64,000 nt of DNA from positions 25,271,799 through 25,335,798 of the forward strand of contig NC_044916.1 in NCBI RefSeq assembly GCF_003576645.1. The letters run 5' to 3'. The translations under genes and the position numbers were made by a program. This document shows positions 62,978 through 64,000 of this stretch, piece by piece. How positions within the stretch are numbered: position 1 is the first letter of the stretch; every line of letters begins with the position of its first letter. Origin of the DNA: Ipomoea triloba. Its lineage: Eukaryota; Streptophyta; Magnoliopsida; Solanales; Convolvulaceae. The notes beneath the pieces were generated by a model. That model had not been told where the DNA came from, ran no database searches, and saw only the letters and a program-made list of their open reading frames with translations.

Positions 62978-63561
62978 TCAGATATCCCCAATAATTATTT
63001 AAACATCTAATTTTAAAAATTTATTATTTTAATTTCATTCTCTTTAATTTTTCAAAAGGAGACACACTTTTCCAAAACGTTTTAAGTTCGTTTGCTTGTG
63101 GCATACATAAGATTGGAAATTGAATTAACTCATTTTTCATAAGTCCACTTTTTACCTTTAATAATTATGGTGTGAATCCGATCAACTCTGCTGACACAAG
63201 TAACAGACAACATTTTTCTTAGTGGTAGACACACGCTCAACCATGTAAATTTTTGTATTTTAATATATACTTTTTTGGTTTATGCAAAGACTAAATATGT
63301 GGACAGAACCACAAATATACACTGCTTGAGCAATAATTTTATGTAGGTAAGGTGCTAGGAAGTCAATAATAGAGAGGTTCATTTTTTCCATTGGAAATAT
63401 GATAACTTGATTAGGTATTATTGGAGGAGAAAGTAATTGTTTAAATTTTATTGGAAGAAGAAAAGTAAATAAATAAAATTGATAATTTACTTTTTGTTCT
63501 AAATCAATTAAAGAATGCAATTTGAGTTGGTCGGCACTGAGCTCCTTATGTATAAAAGAAT
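62978..63561. other. intergenic, nothing recognised
   Basis: AT-rich. A 112-codon minus-strand frame at 63260-63598 shows no domain. Confidence 0.55.
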
Positions 63562-63776
63562 ATAATTTGGTGTGAGACTCGAAATTAGGCTGATTCAAAA
63601 TAATATATACCTCATCATGAGCTTAGGTGTGAGTTCATAGGGTCTAGGATATAATATAGTGAAGTTGAGAAATTTGAGTTTTTTTTTTTTTTGATATAAT
63701 TTGGTGTAAGACTCGAAATTAGGCTGATTCAAAATAATATATACCTCATCATGAGCTTAGGTGTGAGTTCATAGGG
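63562..63776. repeat. 82-bp direct repeat flanking a SINE tail
   Basis: ATAATTTGGTGTGAGACTCG through GAGTTCATAGGG (about 63561-63642) recurs at about 63695-63776 with one difference (GTGTAAG). The second copy interrupts the SINE tail. Confidence 0.9.
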
Positions 63777-63985
63777 AAATTTGAGTACTACTCACATAGC
63801 TACTTTCTCAACCTAATCTACTGAAGGTAAGAGTTTTCTCCACTGAGGCTCGAGCCCACTCGCATCAACCTACTGAAGCACAAAGAGTCAAGAGTTTTCT
63901 CCACTGAGGCTCGAACCCACTCGCATCATCCATGTGAAAGTGTTAATTGGGACACCGGGTGCCACTAGACCACAAGATCTTTGGC
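63681..63985 (-). mobile_element. tRNA-derived SINE with 14-bp target duplication
   Basis: Reverse strand: AAAGATCTTGTGGTCTAGTG (A-box TGGTCTAGTGGC), CACCCGGTGTCCC, GTGGGTTCGAGCC (B-box), a repeated B-box segment, the body GGTTGAGAAAGTAG, then a tail split by filler DNA. GAGAAATTTGAGTT occurs at 63667-63680 and 63986-63999. It has the best head of its family here. Confidence 0.88.
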
Positions 63986-64000
63986 GAGAAATTTGAGTTA

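Overview
The window is a 64 kb piece of AT-rich plant nuclear DNA. The evidence is two intron-rich genes with GT-AG introns, a plant-type delta-ornithine aminotransferase, a five-KH-domain RNA-binding protein typical of plants, an LTR element primed by initiator Met-tRNA, Helitrons, and many MITEs and tRNA-derived SINEs. A eudicot is likely. The repeat families remind me of Convolvulaceae such as Ipomoea, but that is an impression and was not tested. Runs of N, two single-N joins and exact duplications beside them show a draft assembly.

Layout. 1-2458: gapped, LTR-like repeat DNA. 2459-6959: intergenic, with nested MITEs and microsatellites. 6960-11779: KH-domain gene on the plus strand, 7 coding exons, 621 aa, probably with a leader intron, and a MITE in coding intron 2. 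11780-15312: its 3' flank. 15313-16254: a foldback element. 16307-33134: a nested transposon stack. The outer layer is a Mutator-like element (MULE) with a decayed transposase. Inside it is a 13.8 kb LTR retrotransposon without gag-pol, with a 5-bp target duplication. Inside that is a 7.4 kb Helitron with a large internal duplication. 33411-38144: ornithine aminotransferase, 10 exons, 467 aa, starting only 276 bp after the MULE ends. 38145-64000: no convincing gene, but a dense mixture of hairpin MITEs, a hAT-like element holding a TA-rich minisatellite, a Tourist-like MITE, and at least two SINE families, some with clear target duplications. An exact 1.6 kb direct duplication at a poly-C/N join is probably an assembly error.

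The two genes are not an operon and have no evident functional link. The KH protein is expected to act in nuclear RNA processing. The aminotransferase acts in mitochondrial arginine/ornithine catabolism. The main interest of the window is the transposon stack forming the promoter-side flank of the aminotransferase, and the structures of several non-autonomous elements. All gene models and repeat boundaries were read by eye; no database search was done.
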